Shown: positions 31,053 through 38,549 of the stretch, piece by piece
How positions within the stretch are numbered: the first letter of the stretch is position 1
How the letters are laid out: every line of letters begins with the position of its first letter
DNA from: Phenylobacterium sp.
GTDB taxonomy: Bacteria > Pseudomonadota > Alphaproteobacteria > Caulobacterales > Caulobacteraceae
NCBI RefSeq assembly: GCF_030681155.1
Contig: NZ_JAUXXE010000031.1
Coordinates: 1 to 40,342 of the forward strand
Direction: 5' to 3'
DNA: 40,342 nt
Notes under the pieces: generated by a model
Told to the model about the DNA's origin: nothing
The model's database searches: none
What the model saw: only the letters and a program-made list of their open reading frames with translations
Made by a program: the position numbers and the translations under genes

Positions 31053-31526
31053 CTACATCCTGAGGGCCTGCTCCAAGGCCAGCGCCAGGGAGATGCACGC
31101 GCCCAGGGTCAGGGTGGTCATCAACCGCGGATAGCGGGCGGGTACGTCCGGCGCCGAATGGTCAAAGAGCCACTGCAGGATAAAGGCGCCCAAAAACCCG
31201 CACAGCAGCCAGGGCGTATCCAGCGAGCCCCGCGCGAATACAAGCGCCCAGGCGAAGGCGGGTGAAACGATAGAGGCTCCCAACCTGGTCCAGCGCGGCG
31301 TGGCGCGAGCGCTTTCCAGCCCCCAACGAATACCACCCAGAAAGCCCAGCACCACCGCCGACCAGGTCAGCAACACCGTCAACGCCGGCCCAGTCACGTC
31401 CGCCGGGCCAAACACATAGGCGACGGCCGAAACCGGGAACGGCGCCATGCACAGTAGCGCGATGACCCAGAGCGCCGTCGGCGCGGAGGCTTCGGCGTGA
31501 ACTTCGGTGTTGGTGTGCATGTCCAA
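31053..31526 (-). CDS. DUF3429 family membrane protein
   Basis: 157 residues with five predicted membrane helices, starting 'ALWVIALLCMAPFPVSAVAYVFG', then 'WSAVVLGFLGGIRWGLE' (the conserved GGIRWG block of DUF3429), and ending 'LTLGACISLALALEQAL'. Function is unknown. I give the TTG at 31526, which has GAGGAA nine bases upstream; an ATG at 31520 two codons later is possible. It is the last gene of a minus-strand string with the TIGR02186 protein (four bases away) and the TauE-type transporter. Confidence 0.82.
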   Translation of the reverse strand: MDMHTNTEVHAEASAPTALWVIALLCMAPFPVSAVAYVFGPADVTGPALTVLLTWSAVVLGFLGGIRWGLESARATPRWTRLGASIVSPAFAWALVFARGSLDTPWLLCGFLGAFILQWLFDHSAPDVPARYPRLMTTLTLGACISLALALEQALRM

Positions 31527-31530
31527 GCGG

Positions 31531-32295
31531 TCAGTTCCTCCGGAAGACGACCGAGGCGGCCCAGCCGGCGGCGAGCGCGATCGCTACCGAGACCAAGCCG
31601 TAGGACCATGGCCTGTTGTGGGCGAAGAGGTAAAGCGCCCGCTCGATCCCGGCCTTTTCCACGGTCAGGCCGCGCATGCGCCGCGACACCGGCTGGCCGT
31701 TCTGGAACAGGAATATCTCGGCCGTATAGACCCCGATGGGGGCGGCGGTCGGCAGGTCGATCTCGGCCTTGAACAGACCCCGGTCGACGAAGGTCACGCC
31801 CTGTTCGTCGGCGGCGTAGAGACCGCTCTGTTCCTTCAGCCGCACGACGGCGCGGCGCCAATCCAGATAGTCCTGACCCAGCCGGCTGACGACCACGTCG
31901 CGCACGCCGTAGCGCGTCTCGGTGCGCTCTTCGAGCGGCGCGTTGATCGCCAGATGATCGACGCCGGCCCCGAGCCGCCGCAGGGTGCCGAAGCTGGCGA
32001 TTTCGCCCAGCGGCCGGGTCGAGGCGGCCATGTAGAAGCCGGGCGCGCCCTCGAACACCACCGGCCGGGAGTTGACCCAGACGCCGGCTACGCGGGTCTT
32101 GCGCGCCATCCGCAGCGGCGCCTCCGGTCCCCGCACGATCACCACCACGTCGCTGGGCTGGGCGGTCGGATCGAACACCGCCCCGTAAAGCACGATGCGC
32201 GCGCCGCGGAAGCTCGACGTCACCCGCACATTGGTGGTGGTCAGGGCGGCCGAGACCGCGGCGGGCGGCGTTTCCGGCGGAGCGGCGTAGGGCAT
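31531..32295 (-). CDS. TIGR02186/Alph_Pro_TM family protein
   Basis: 254 residues. The body is a beta-rich domain ('TTTNVRVTSSFRGARIVLYGAVFD', with 'VVVIVRGPEAPLRMARK' and 'VAGVWVNSRPV'), then a C-terminal membrane helix 'YGLVSVAIALAAGWAASVVF' ending in basic residues. This matches the alphaproteobacterial TIGR02186 family that commonly sits beside TauE/SafE permeases. The ATG overlaps the tauE stop (ATGA), which fixes the start. No signal peptide is visible, though family members usually have one to place the beta domain outside. Function is unknown; a partner of the permease is likely from synteny. Confidence 0.85.
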   Translation of the reverse strand: MPYAAPPETPPAAVSAALTTTNVRVTSSFRGARIVLYGAVFDPTAQPSDVVVIVRGPEAPLRMARKTRVAGVWVNSRPVVFEGAPGFYMAASTRPLGEIASFGTLRRLGAGVDHLAINAPLEERTETRYGVRDVVVSRLGQDYLDWRRAVVRLKEQSGLYAADEQGVTFVDRGLFKAEIDLPTAAPIGVYTAEIFLFQNGQPVSRRMRGLTVEKAGIERALYLFAHNRPWSYGLVSVAIALAAGWAASVVFRRN

Positions 32296-33215
32296 CAGCC
32301 GTTCCCCGCCATCAGTACGAAGGGCTCGGCCGGCGTGAAAAATAGGCCAAGGCCCATGCGCAGGCCGACAGCCAGCACGATCAAGGCCAGCAGCGCCCGC
32401 AATTCCTCAGCCCGAAACCGCGAGGAGGCCCGCGCCCCGACCTGAGCCCCGAGAACCCCGCCGATCAGCAGCAAGGTGGCCAGCACCACATCGACCGTCT
32501 GGTTACGTCCGGCCTGCAGCACACTGGTCAGCGAGGTGGTGATGATGATCTGAAACAGGCTGGTGCCGACCACCACGCCTGCGGGCATGCGCAGGATATA
32601 GACCATCGCCGGCACCAGCACGAAGCCGCCACCGACCCCCATGATCGCCGAAAGTATGCCGACGAATACGCCAAGCACGAGCGGCGGAATGACGCTGATG
32701 TAGAGCCGCGAGCGGGGGAACCGCATCTTGAACGGCAAGCCATAGAGCCAAGGCGGGCGACGATCCTTGCGCCGCTTGGGGGGCGCGCCGCGCCGCTGGC
32801 GCAGGATCGAGGTCAGGGACTCGCTCAGCATCAGGGCGCCGATGACGCCGAGGAAGATCAGGTACGAGAGCGCCACCACGAGGTCTGCTTGGCCAAGCAG
32901 ACGCAGCCAGCGGAAGATCTCGACCCCGATGAACGAGCCGACCGCGCCACCTGCGGCCAGCACGCCCCCCATTCGGAAGTCGACCGCCTTGCGGCGGGTG
33001 TAGGAGATCACGCCCGAGGTCGAGGACGCGGCGACGTGGTTGGCCTCGCTCGCCACCGCCACCACTGGGGGAATGCCAAGGAAGATCAGCACCGGCGTCA
33101 TCAGGAAGCCGCCGCCGATGCCGAACAGGCCCGAGATGAAGCCCACCGCCGCGCCGAGCGCGATCAGTATGGGGGCGTTCACCGACACCTCGGCTATGGG
33201 CAGATAGATGTCCAA
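32295..33215 (-). CDS. TauE/SafE family anion permease
   Basis: 306 residues with about eight hydrophobic segments and the two internally repeated signatures 'GFISGLFGIGGGFLMTPVLI' and 'GILSAIMGVGGGFVLVPAMV', diagnostic of TauE/SafE. A basic cytoplasmic loop 'RQRRGAPPKRRKDRR' splits the halves. Members move sulfite, sulfoacetate or related organic anions; substrate is not readable. Start is a TTG at 33215 with AAGGGG upstream. It lies 23 bp after podJ on the same strand and is coupled to the TIGR02186 gene. Confidence 0.9.
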   Translation of the reverse strand: MDIYLPIAEVSVNAPILIALGAAVGFISGLFGIGGGFLMTPVLIFLGIPPVVAVASEANHVAASSTSGVISYTRRKAVDFRMGGVLAAGGAVGSFIGVEIFRWLRLLGQADLVVALSYLIFLGVIGALMLSESLTSILRQRRGAPPKRRKDRRPPWLYGLPFKMRFPRSRLYISVIPPLVLGVFVGILSAIMGVGGGFVLVPAMVYILRMPAGVVVGTSLFQIIITTSLTSVLQAGRNQTVDVVLATLLLIGGVLGAQVGARASSRFRAEELRALLALIVLAVGLRMGLGLFFTPAEPFVLMAGNG

Positions 33216-33238
33216 GAGCGCCCCTTACTCGGCGCGCG

Positions 33239-36200
33239 TCACCGCGTGAAGACCTGCAGCCGGGAAACCGTGGTCTGGTCGAGGCTGCCGTTCGCCACCA
33301 GGCCCTGTTCGCGTTGATAGGCGGCCACGGCCATGGTCAGGGCCGGCGACGACACGCCGTCCATCGGACCTTGGTAAAAGCCGAGCCGCGACAAAACCCG
33401 CTGGGCGGTGACCACGGCGGCGGCCGGAGCGACCGCCGTCTCTACGCCGGACGCCGAGGGATTGGCCGGGGTCGGCCGGAAGCCTTGCGCAGCGCGTTCC
33501 GACACGCTGCGCGCCTCGGGCGAGAGGCCGGCCCGGACCCGGGCCGCGCTCTTCCGGGCTTCCTCATCTCCGGTGCGGGCCGCAACCAGGTACCACTTGT
33601 AGGCTTCGGCCGCGTTCTGGGGTTCGCCCAGACCCTGCTCGTAGAGGGCGCCGAGATTGTACTGGCTGTCGACCAAACCCAGATCCGCGGCGCGGCGGAA
33701 CCACTGGCCCGCCATGACGGCGTTCTTCGGGCCGCCCTTGCCCTCGATCAAGGCGATGCCGAGATTATGCATCGCATGCCGGTTGCCGCCCTGGGCCGCA
33801 CGTTCGGTCCAGCGACGCGCCTCGGCCAGGTTCTTGGCCAGCCCGGCTTCACCGTTCTCATAAAGCTTGGCGAGATAGAACTGGGCCGGCGAGTGGCCGA
33901 GATTGGCCGCCTTGCGCAGGTTATCCAGCCCGCCGGGCGCCTTGGTCTCGATGGCGCGGACGGCGTCGGTATAGAGAGTCGCGAGCTCGGCCGACTCGGT
34001 CGCCGCCACGGGCGGACGCACCGTGCCCATTGGTTGGGGCGCGATCGCGACGGCGGCTAGCGGCGTGGTGTCGGCCTCGCCCGTCGAGATCTCGCCTGCC
34101 TTGTCGCTCTCGAACACCGCCAGGGCGTCGGCGACGCGCTGCGGCGGCGCGCCACGCGGCTCGCTGTCGGCGACGAAGTAGCTGGCTGCGCCAAGGCTGA
34201 GGAACGCCGCGCCGCCCGCAACCAATAGCGCGGTCTGCAATGTTCCGCCCGCCGCGCGCTTGGGGCGCATGCCGAAGCTGGAGAACAACGAGGGCGCCGC
34301 GGGCTTGTGCAGCTTCTCGACCTTCGCGCCGAGCTTCTTGGAGTCTCCGCTGGAAGCGGCCCGCGCCGCAGCGCGGGCTTGCTCGATGACTTCACGGGTC
34401 GTCAGCGGCCGTTCCGGCTCCGGCTCTACCGCCAGTTCCTGCAGTTCGGCGTCCGGCGGCGCGAGATCGAAGGCCGCCGCATTGAGTTCGGCCGCCTCGA
34501 CAACCGCCTCGCCATCGGGCTGGGCGGCCGACAAAGCGTCCTCGGCGACCGGCTGCGCGGCTTCGGGCTCGGATGTGAGCACCGGTTCCGGCTCAACTGC
34601 CGCCGCGGCCATTTCACGCTCGAGTTCTTCAACCGGATCGCTCGGCGCGGCGGCGGTGAAGCCGTCGGCGGCTTCAAAGTCCTCGGCATCGAACGACACG
34701 GCCTCGGTCGTGTCCGGGAATGCAGCGGCGACCGGCGCCTCAGGCTCGTCATCGGCGGAGACGGCAGGTGCGACCTGCGGCTCAGCGCCCGCCTCGCCGG
34801 CGGCGAAGGCCTGCAAGGCCAGAGGGTCGGCCGTCGGTTCGGCCGGACCCAGATCGCGCAACGGATCGGGAGTGAAAGGCGAGAGCGGCTCGTCGCGCAC
34901 CAGGCGGGGAGCTGGCGCAACGGCCAGGGCCTGTTCCGAAAGACGGCGCTGGGATTCAGCTAGGCTGCGATCGACCTTTTCGCGCGCCTCGTCGAGGAGG
35001 CGCGCCGTGCGTTCCTCGCTCTGGCGAATGCGCTCGACCAGATCCTCGGATGAACGCTCCTGGCGCTGGCTGAGCCGCTCGCTGACCTGGGCGACCTGTT
35101 CGCCGACATCGTCGATGGCCTGGGCCGCGCGGCGTTCGGAGCTGCCGATCCGCTCGGTCAGACGCTCAGTGATCTTGGCGATTTCCGAGCCAAGCTTTTC
35201 CAACGCTTCGGCATGGGCGCCTTCCGAGCGGCCGAACCGGGCTTCCATCGCCTCGGCGATGCGGGCGACTTCGCCGCCGACCTGTTCGATGGCGTCAGCG
35301 CTGCGGTTTTCGGCGTCCTGAACCCTACGGTTCAGGGTGTCGGCCATGGTCAGGACCTCGCGGCCCATCTTTTCGATGGCCTCGCTCGACACCTGTTCGG
35401 CGGCCCGCGCGGCCATTTCGCCGAGCTGCTGCTCCATGCGGCCGAACCGGCCGTCAGCAGCGGCCTGCATCTTCTCGGCGATTTCCTCGCGGACGATATC
35501 GACCCGTTGTGACAGCGTGGCGGCCAGGTCTTCCAGACGACGGTCGATGCTGGCGGCGCCGCCCCGATCGACGGCGTCCACTCGCTCGTCGAGGTGAGCG
35601 AACGCCTGACCCAGGCTGACGAACGCATCGGCGGTGCGCGCCTCGGCGTCGCTGAGCCGCGCATCGACGCGGTTGACCACTTCCTCGATCAGGGCGACCG
35701 CGGCTTCGTCGTCCTGAGCCCCGATCTCCTGAAGACGCAGCTCCATCGCCGCGAGGGTGTCGCGGGTCCGGCCTTCGCCCTCGTGCAGGTGATGGGCGAT
35801 CTTGCCAAGCGCGGCTTCCAGCGAACGCAGCGCTTCTGCCGATCGCGGACCGGCGGCCTCGGACTCAACCCGCCGTAGGCGTTCGGCCAGGCGCGAGTTC
35901 TCGGCCCGGGCCTCCTGCATCGCGCCCTCGAAACGGGCCGCGACGGCGACATGTTCACGTTCGGCGGCTTCGATGCGGGCCATGGCCTGGCGCATCACCA
36001 CTTCGGCGGCGATAGCGGCGGGAGTCTTGCGGATGCCTTCCTGCTCGACGCCGCCGTTCAGGCGATCAAGAGCGACCGCCACCCGCTCAGCCTCAGCAGT
36101 CGGCGCTTCGGCGCTCTCGACCAGTCGCGGCGTGAATTGCGGGCGTTCCGGGCGCTCGGCCCTTTCGTCGAAATAGGTTTGAGAGGTGATCTCTTCGGGA

Positions 36201-36331
36201 CCCTCGTCCTCGAGGATCACGCGATTGAGCCATTCTCCGAGTGTCATGCCGGAGCGGCGGGCTAGGTCCTTTGCGACCTCCCTCGCCTTAGGGTCGATCC
36301 CTTTGACACTCCAGGGCGCCCCCGACGTCAT
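33239..36331 (-). CDS. podJ: Polar localization factor PodJ
   Basis: 1030 residues with PodJ architecture. The N-terminus 'WSVKGIDPKAREVAKDLARR' is the conserved PodJ start. A long coiled coil covers about 95-480 and contains four exact 29-residue repeats (318-433). An acidic/proline-rich disordered region (~490-650) follows, then one membrane helix (698-721). The periplasmic part holds three or four Sel1-like repeats (~800-930) and a peptidoglycan-binding domain at the end (973-1030). In Caulobacter PodJ organises the new cell pole for pili, holdfast and PleC. ATG at 36331 with GGGAGAA ten bases upstream. The upstream region has cell-cycle sites. Confidence 0.93.
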   Translation of the reverse strand: MTSGAPWSVKGIDPKAREVAKDLARRSGMTLGEWLNRVILEDEGPEEITSQTYFDERAERPERPQFTPRLVESAEAPTAEAERVAVALDRLNGGVEQEGIRKTPAAIAAEVVMRQAMARIEAAEREHVAVAARFEGAMQEARAENSRLAERLRRVESEAAGPRSAEALRSLEAALGKIAHHLHEGEGRTRDTLAAMELRLQEIGAQDDEAAVALIEEVVNRVDARLSDAEARTADAFVSLGQAFAHLDERVDAVDRGGAASIDRRLEDLAATLSQRVDIVREEIAEKMQAAADGRFGRMEQQLGEMAARAAEQVSSEAIEKMGREVLTMADTLNRRVQDAENRSADAIEQVGGEVARIAEAMEARFGRSEGAHAEALEKLGSEIAKITERLTERIGSSERRAAQAIDDVGEQVAQVSERLSQRQERSSEDLVERIRQSEERTARLLDEAREKVDRSLAESQRRLSEQALAVAPAPRLVRDEPLSPFTPDPLRDLGPAEPTADPLALQAFAAGEAGAEPQVAPAVSADDEPEAPVAAAFPDTTEAVSFDAEDFEAADGFTAAAPSDPVEELEREMAAAAVEPEPVLTSEPEAAQPVAEDALSAAQPDGEAVVEAAELNAAAFDLAPPDAELQELAVEPEPERPLTTREVIEQARAAARAASSGDSKKLGAKVEKLHKPAAPSLFSSFGMRPKRAAGGTLQTALLVAGGAAFLSLGAASYFVADSEPRGAPPQRVADALAVFESDKAGEISTGEADTTPLAAVAIAPQPMGTVRPPVAATESAELATLYTDAVRAIETKAPGGLDNLRKAANLGHSPAQFYLAKLYENGEAGLAKNLAEARRWTERAAQGGNRHAMHNLGIALIEGKGGPKNAVMAGQWFRRAADLGLVDSQYNLGALYEQGLGEPQNAAEAYKWYLVAARTGDEEARKSAARVRAGLSPEARSVSERAAQGFRPTPANPSASGVETAVAPAAAVVTAQRVLSRLGFYQGPMDGVSSPALTMAVAAYQREQGLVANGSLDQTTVSRLQVFTR

Positions 36332-36333
36332 TC

Positions 36334-36338
36334 GAATC
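36334..36338. promoter_or_regulatory. GANTC (CcrM-type) methylation site at the podJ start
   Basis: GAATC lies two bases upstream of the podJ start codon and is the only GANTC in the 208-bp podJ upstream region. CcrM methylates GANTC in Caulobacter and GcrA reads it. The position is inside the presumed leader, so a direct promoter role is uncertain. Confidence 0.4.
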
Positions 36339-36426
36339 GTTCTCCCAGCCCAATTGTGACGCTAACACCGATCCGTGGTATGTAAACGGATCCTTAACAC
36401 TAGATATTGCGCCCAGGGCGAAAGCC

Positions 36427-36435
36427 TGTGGATTA
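36427..36435 (-). promoter_or_regulatory. Near-consensus DnaA box upstream of podJ
   Basis: Minus strand reads TAATCCACA, one mismatch from TTATCCACA, 96 bp upstream of podJ. DnaA is reported to activate podJ in C. crescentus, which makes the position meaningful. Confidence 0.45.
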
Positions 36436-36468
36436 CCGTGTGTAGAGTGAGAACAAGACGAAATTCGG

Positions 36469-36483
36469 TTAATGCCGAGTTAA
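36469..36483. promoter_or_regulatory. Perfect CtrA box TTAA-N7-TTAA
   Basis: TTAA at 36469-36472 and 36480-36483 are separated by seven bases (tgccgag); a further TTAAC follows at 36486-36490. The site lies 56 bp upstream of the small gene at 36540 and 138 bp upstream of podJ. It is the only perfect site I found in the window. Confidence 0.7.
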
Positions 36484-36539
36484 GGTTAACGCCGTCTCGC
36501 CTTTACCCGCCCCCATAGCCTGAGGTAGGCGGGACGGGA

Positions 36540-36743
36540 ATGGACCTCAACTTGACCCTGGTGCTTTGCGCCGTGCTGCTGATCGTCGCAGCCTTCGCCG
36601 GATGGCGGGGGTCGAAGCCCCCGAACGTCATCAAGGGCCCGAGGATGATGCCCTGGCGCTTCATCATGGTCACGGCCGCGGCTTTCGCGATGTTCCTGAT
36701 CGTCCACATCGTGAACCTGCTAGGCGTCAAGACCGGACGCTGA
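36540..36743 (+). CDS. Small two-helix inner-membrane protein
   Basis: 67 residues with two hydrophobic helices ('LTLVLCAVLLIVAAFAGW' and 'FIMVTAAAFAMFLIVHIVNLL') joined by a basic, proline-containing loop 'RGSKPPNVIKGPRMMPWR'. No named family is recognised. Coding is supported by a good ribosome binding site (gcgggacggga), clean two-helix topology and the fact that it ends three bases before the convergent MprF-like stop. The perfect CtrA box 56 bp upstream suggests cell-cycle timing, in parallel with or opposite to podJ. Any link with PodJ is inference from shared regulation. Confidence 0.72.
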   Translation: MDLNLTLVLCAVLLIVAAFAGWRGSKPPNVIKGPRMMPWRFIMVTAAAFAMFLIVHIVNLLGVKTGR

Positions 36744-36746
36744 GCC

Positions 36747-38387
36747 TCATCCCTTCGGCCGCTTCGCCAGCCCGGAGACGCCGCCAGAGGTTAGCAGCCC
36801 CATATCGGCCAGGATCAACGGTATCGCCCACTTGTGGGGCGCAGCGATGTAGCGCGGCCGCCAGACCGGATCGTACTTGCCCTTGTAGGCCCGCACGCCC
36901 TGGAAATTGTAGACCTCCTCGCCCCGCTCGAAGATCAGCGCGCCCACGCGCGACAACACAGGGGCCAGGGGCCGGTCCTCAAGGCCTGACAGCGGGGCCA
37001 TGCCGAACTCGATGGCCTGGTAGTTCTCGCGGCGTCCCCACTCAATCAACTCGACGAACAGGTAGTCCATGATGCGCCGAGGCCCCTCCTCGATGTAGCG
37101 CATCAGGTCCATGGAGAAGGCGCTCTTGCAGGCCGTGGTCCAGAGGGTGGCGAAGGCGATGATCTTGCCCTCAAACCGCACGATCGCGACCGGGAACTCC
37201 GCGACGTACGAGGGGTAGAAGCCGCCCATCGAAAAGCTCTTGTCGCCACCGGCATGATGCACCAGCCACGCATCGGAAATCGCCTGGATCTGCGGCATGA
37301 TCTCATGCACGCGCTCGGGCGGGTACACCTCGAAGGACGCGCCAGCCTCGCCGGCCTGACGCCAGGCGCGCCGCAGGTTTCCACGCTTGGTGCCCTCGAT
37401 GCTGAAGGTGTCCAGCGCCACCGCGGCGCTCTCTCCCACCTTGTGGATGGCGAAGCCCAGCTCGACCACATCGGGCAGGTGCTCGGCGTCCAAACCGTAG
37501 AAGCCAGGACGCGCGGCGTGGGCGTCCGCCAATTCCCGAAACCGCCACATCAAGTCCATGCGTTCGTCGGGGCGGCCGACCGGCGCGCCGAGCGAGATCC
37601 AGGAGCGCCCCCTCACACCGAACATCAGGAAGCTCTCGCCCGACGCCGAGAACAGGAACCGCTTGTCGCCGAGCAGGGCCAGGTTGGAGCCGGGCTCGGC
37701 GTCCTCGGCCTTGGCCAGGATCGCCCGCACACGCTCAAGCTCGGGATCGTCCTCACCCACCACCCGCGGCGTGGCGGCCGAGGCGAGCATCCGCCAGACG
37801 CCGAACGCGAACAGAAGGATCGCCGCACCGACCCAGGCGCGAATGGCGCGGGCGGCGTCGTCATCAGCCATTACCCGCCAGAACGGCTGGTCTCCATAGT
37901 CTGCATGCTGGAACGACCAGAGACCCAGCAGCCCGGCCCCGAACACCACGGCGAAGGCCGACACCAACCAGCCGGGCGTCACCTCCATCTGCGACAAGCG
38001 CGCCTTTCGCGGGAAGGCGCCACGCAGCGGGATCAGGACGGCGGCGAACAGAGCCAGCGTCGCCGCCTCCTCCCAGGCGAAGGCCTTCAGCAGGGCCAAA
38101 GGGCTGGCGATCAGCAGGGTGGCGACGCTCGCCGCCCACGCCCCGTCCAGCCGCGCACGCAGCCCGAAGGCCAGGAGAACCAGGATCAGGCCAAGGATGC
38201 TCGACAGGAAGTGACTGATCTCGATCAGCACGACCGGCGTGACTTCATATATGCGCAGGAAGCGGTCGGGGATTGTCGGGGTGGCCCCAGAGGCCAGCAG
38301 CATGATCCCCGCAAACAGCGCGAGAATGGCCGCCACAGTTGGCGCGACGGCGAACAGCGCCGGTTTAACTTCCCGCCAGAATTTCAT
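36747..38387 (-). CDS. MprF-like phosphatidylglycerol aminoacyltransferase (DUF2156)
   Basis: 546 residues. About six N-terminal membrane helices (residues 1-200) precede a cytoplasmic DUF2156/LPG-synthase domain (about 230-535) with 'SFLMFGVRGRSWISLGAPVG', 'GTKRGNLRRAWRQA', 'SMDLMRYIEEGPRRIMDYL' and 'GMAPLSGLEDRPLAP'. The domain transfers an amino acid, typically lysine, from tRNA to phosphatidylglycerol, lowering surface negative charge. Canonical MprF is about 840 residues with a longer flippase part; this form is short. Some short relatives differ in amino acid or lipid. Start ATG at 38387. Confidence 0.88.
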   Translation of the reverse strand: MKFWREVKPALFAVAPTVAAILALFAGIMLLASGATPTIPDRFLRIYEVTPVVLIEISHFLSSILGLILVLLAFGLRARLDGAWAASVATLLIASPLALLKAFAWEEAATLALFAAVLIPLRGAFPRKARLSQMEVTPGWLVSAFAVVFGAGLLGLWSFQHADYGDQPFWRVMADDDAARAIRAWVGAAILLFAFGVWRMLASAATPRVVGEDDPELERVRAILAKAEDAEPGSNLALLGDKRFLFSASGESFLMFGVRGRSWISLGAPVGRPDERMDLMWRFRELADAHAARPGFYGLDAEHLPDVVELGFAIHKVGESAAVALDTFSIEGTKRGNLRRAWRQAGEAGASFEVYPPERVHEIMPQIQAISDAWLVHHAGGDKSFSMGGFYPSYVAEFPVAIVRFEGKIIAFATLWTTACKSAFSMDLMRYIEEGPRRIMDYLFVELIEWGRRENYQAIEFGMAPLSGLEDRPLAPVLSRVGALIFERGEEVYNFQGVRAYKGKYDPVWRPRYIAAPHKWAIPLILADMGLLTSGGVSGLAKRPKG

Positions 38388-38549
38388 TCGCCCGCCAAAA
38401 GCCGTCCTAGGTAGCCGACATATAGCCTGATTTGGCGTCTACGCAGCGCGCTACCACCACGTCAAACAACCGTTTCGTTTCCCTTGCTCTTGAGGCGCCC
38501 GACGCTAATGTGGCCGGCGTAAAAGCAGATCCGATCACGGGAGGATTCC
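38388..38549. promoter_or_regulatory. Divergent promoter region, MprF-like gene and acyl-CoA dehydrogenase
   Basis: Both genes start outward from these 162 bp. A possible plus-strand promoter is TTGCTC (38484-38489) with GCTAAT (38504-38509), 14 bp apart, close to the spacing of Caulobacter housekeeping promoters but a weak match. A strong GGGAGGA ribosome binding site sits at the end. Confidence 0.35.

Noticed and set aside
34260..35321. Plus-strand Ser/Ala-rich open frame opposite podJ
   Set aside because: Reads as the reverse of the acidic and coiled-coil codons of PodJ; no independent evidence.
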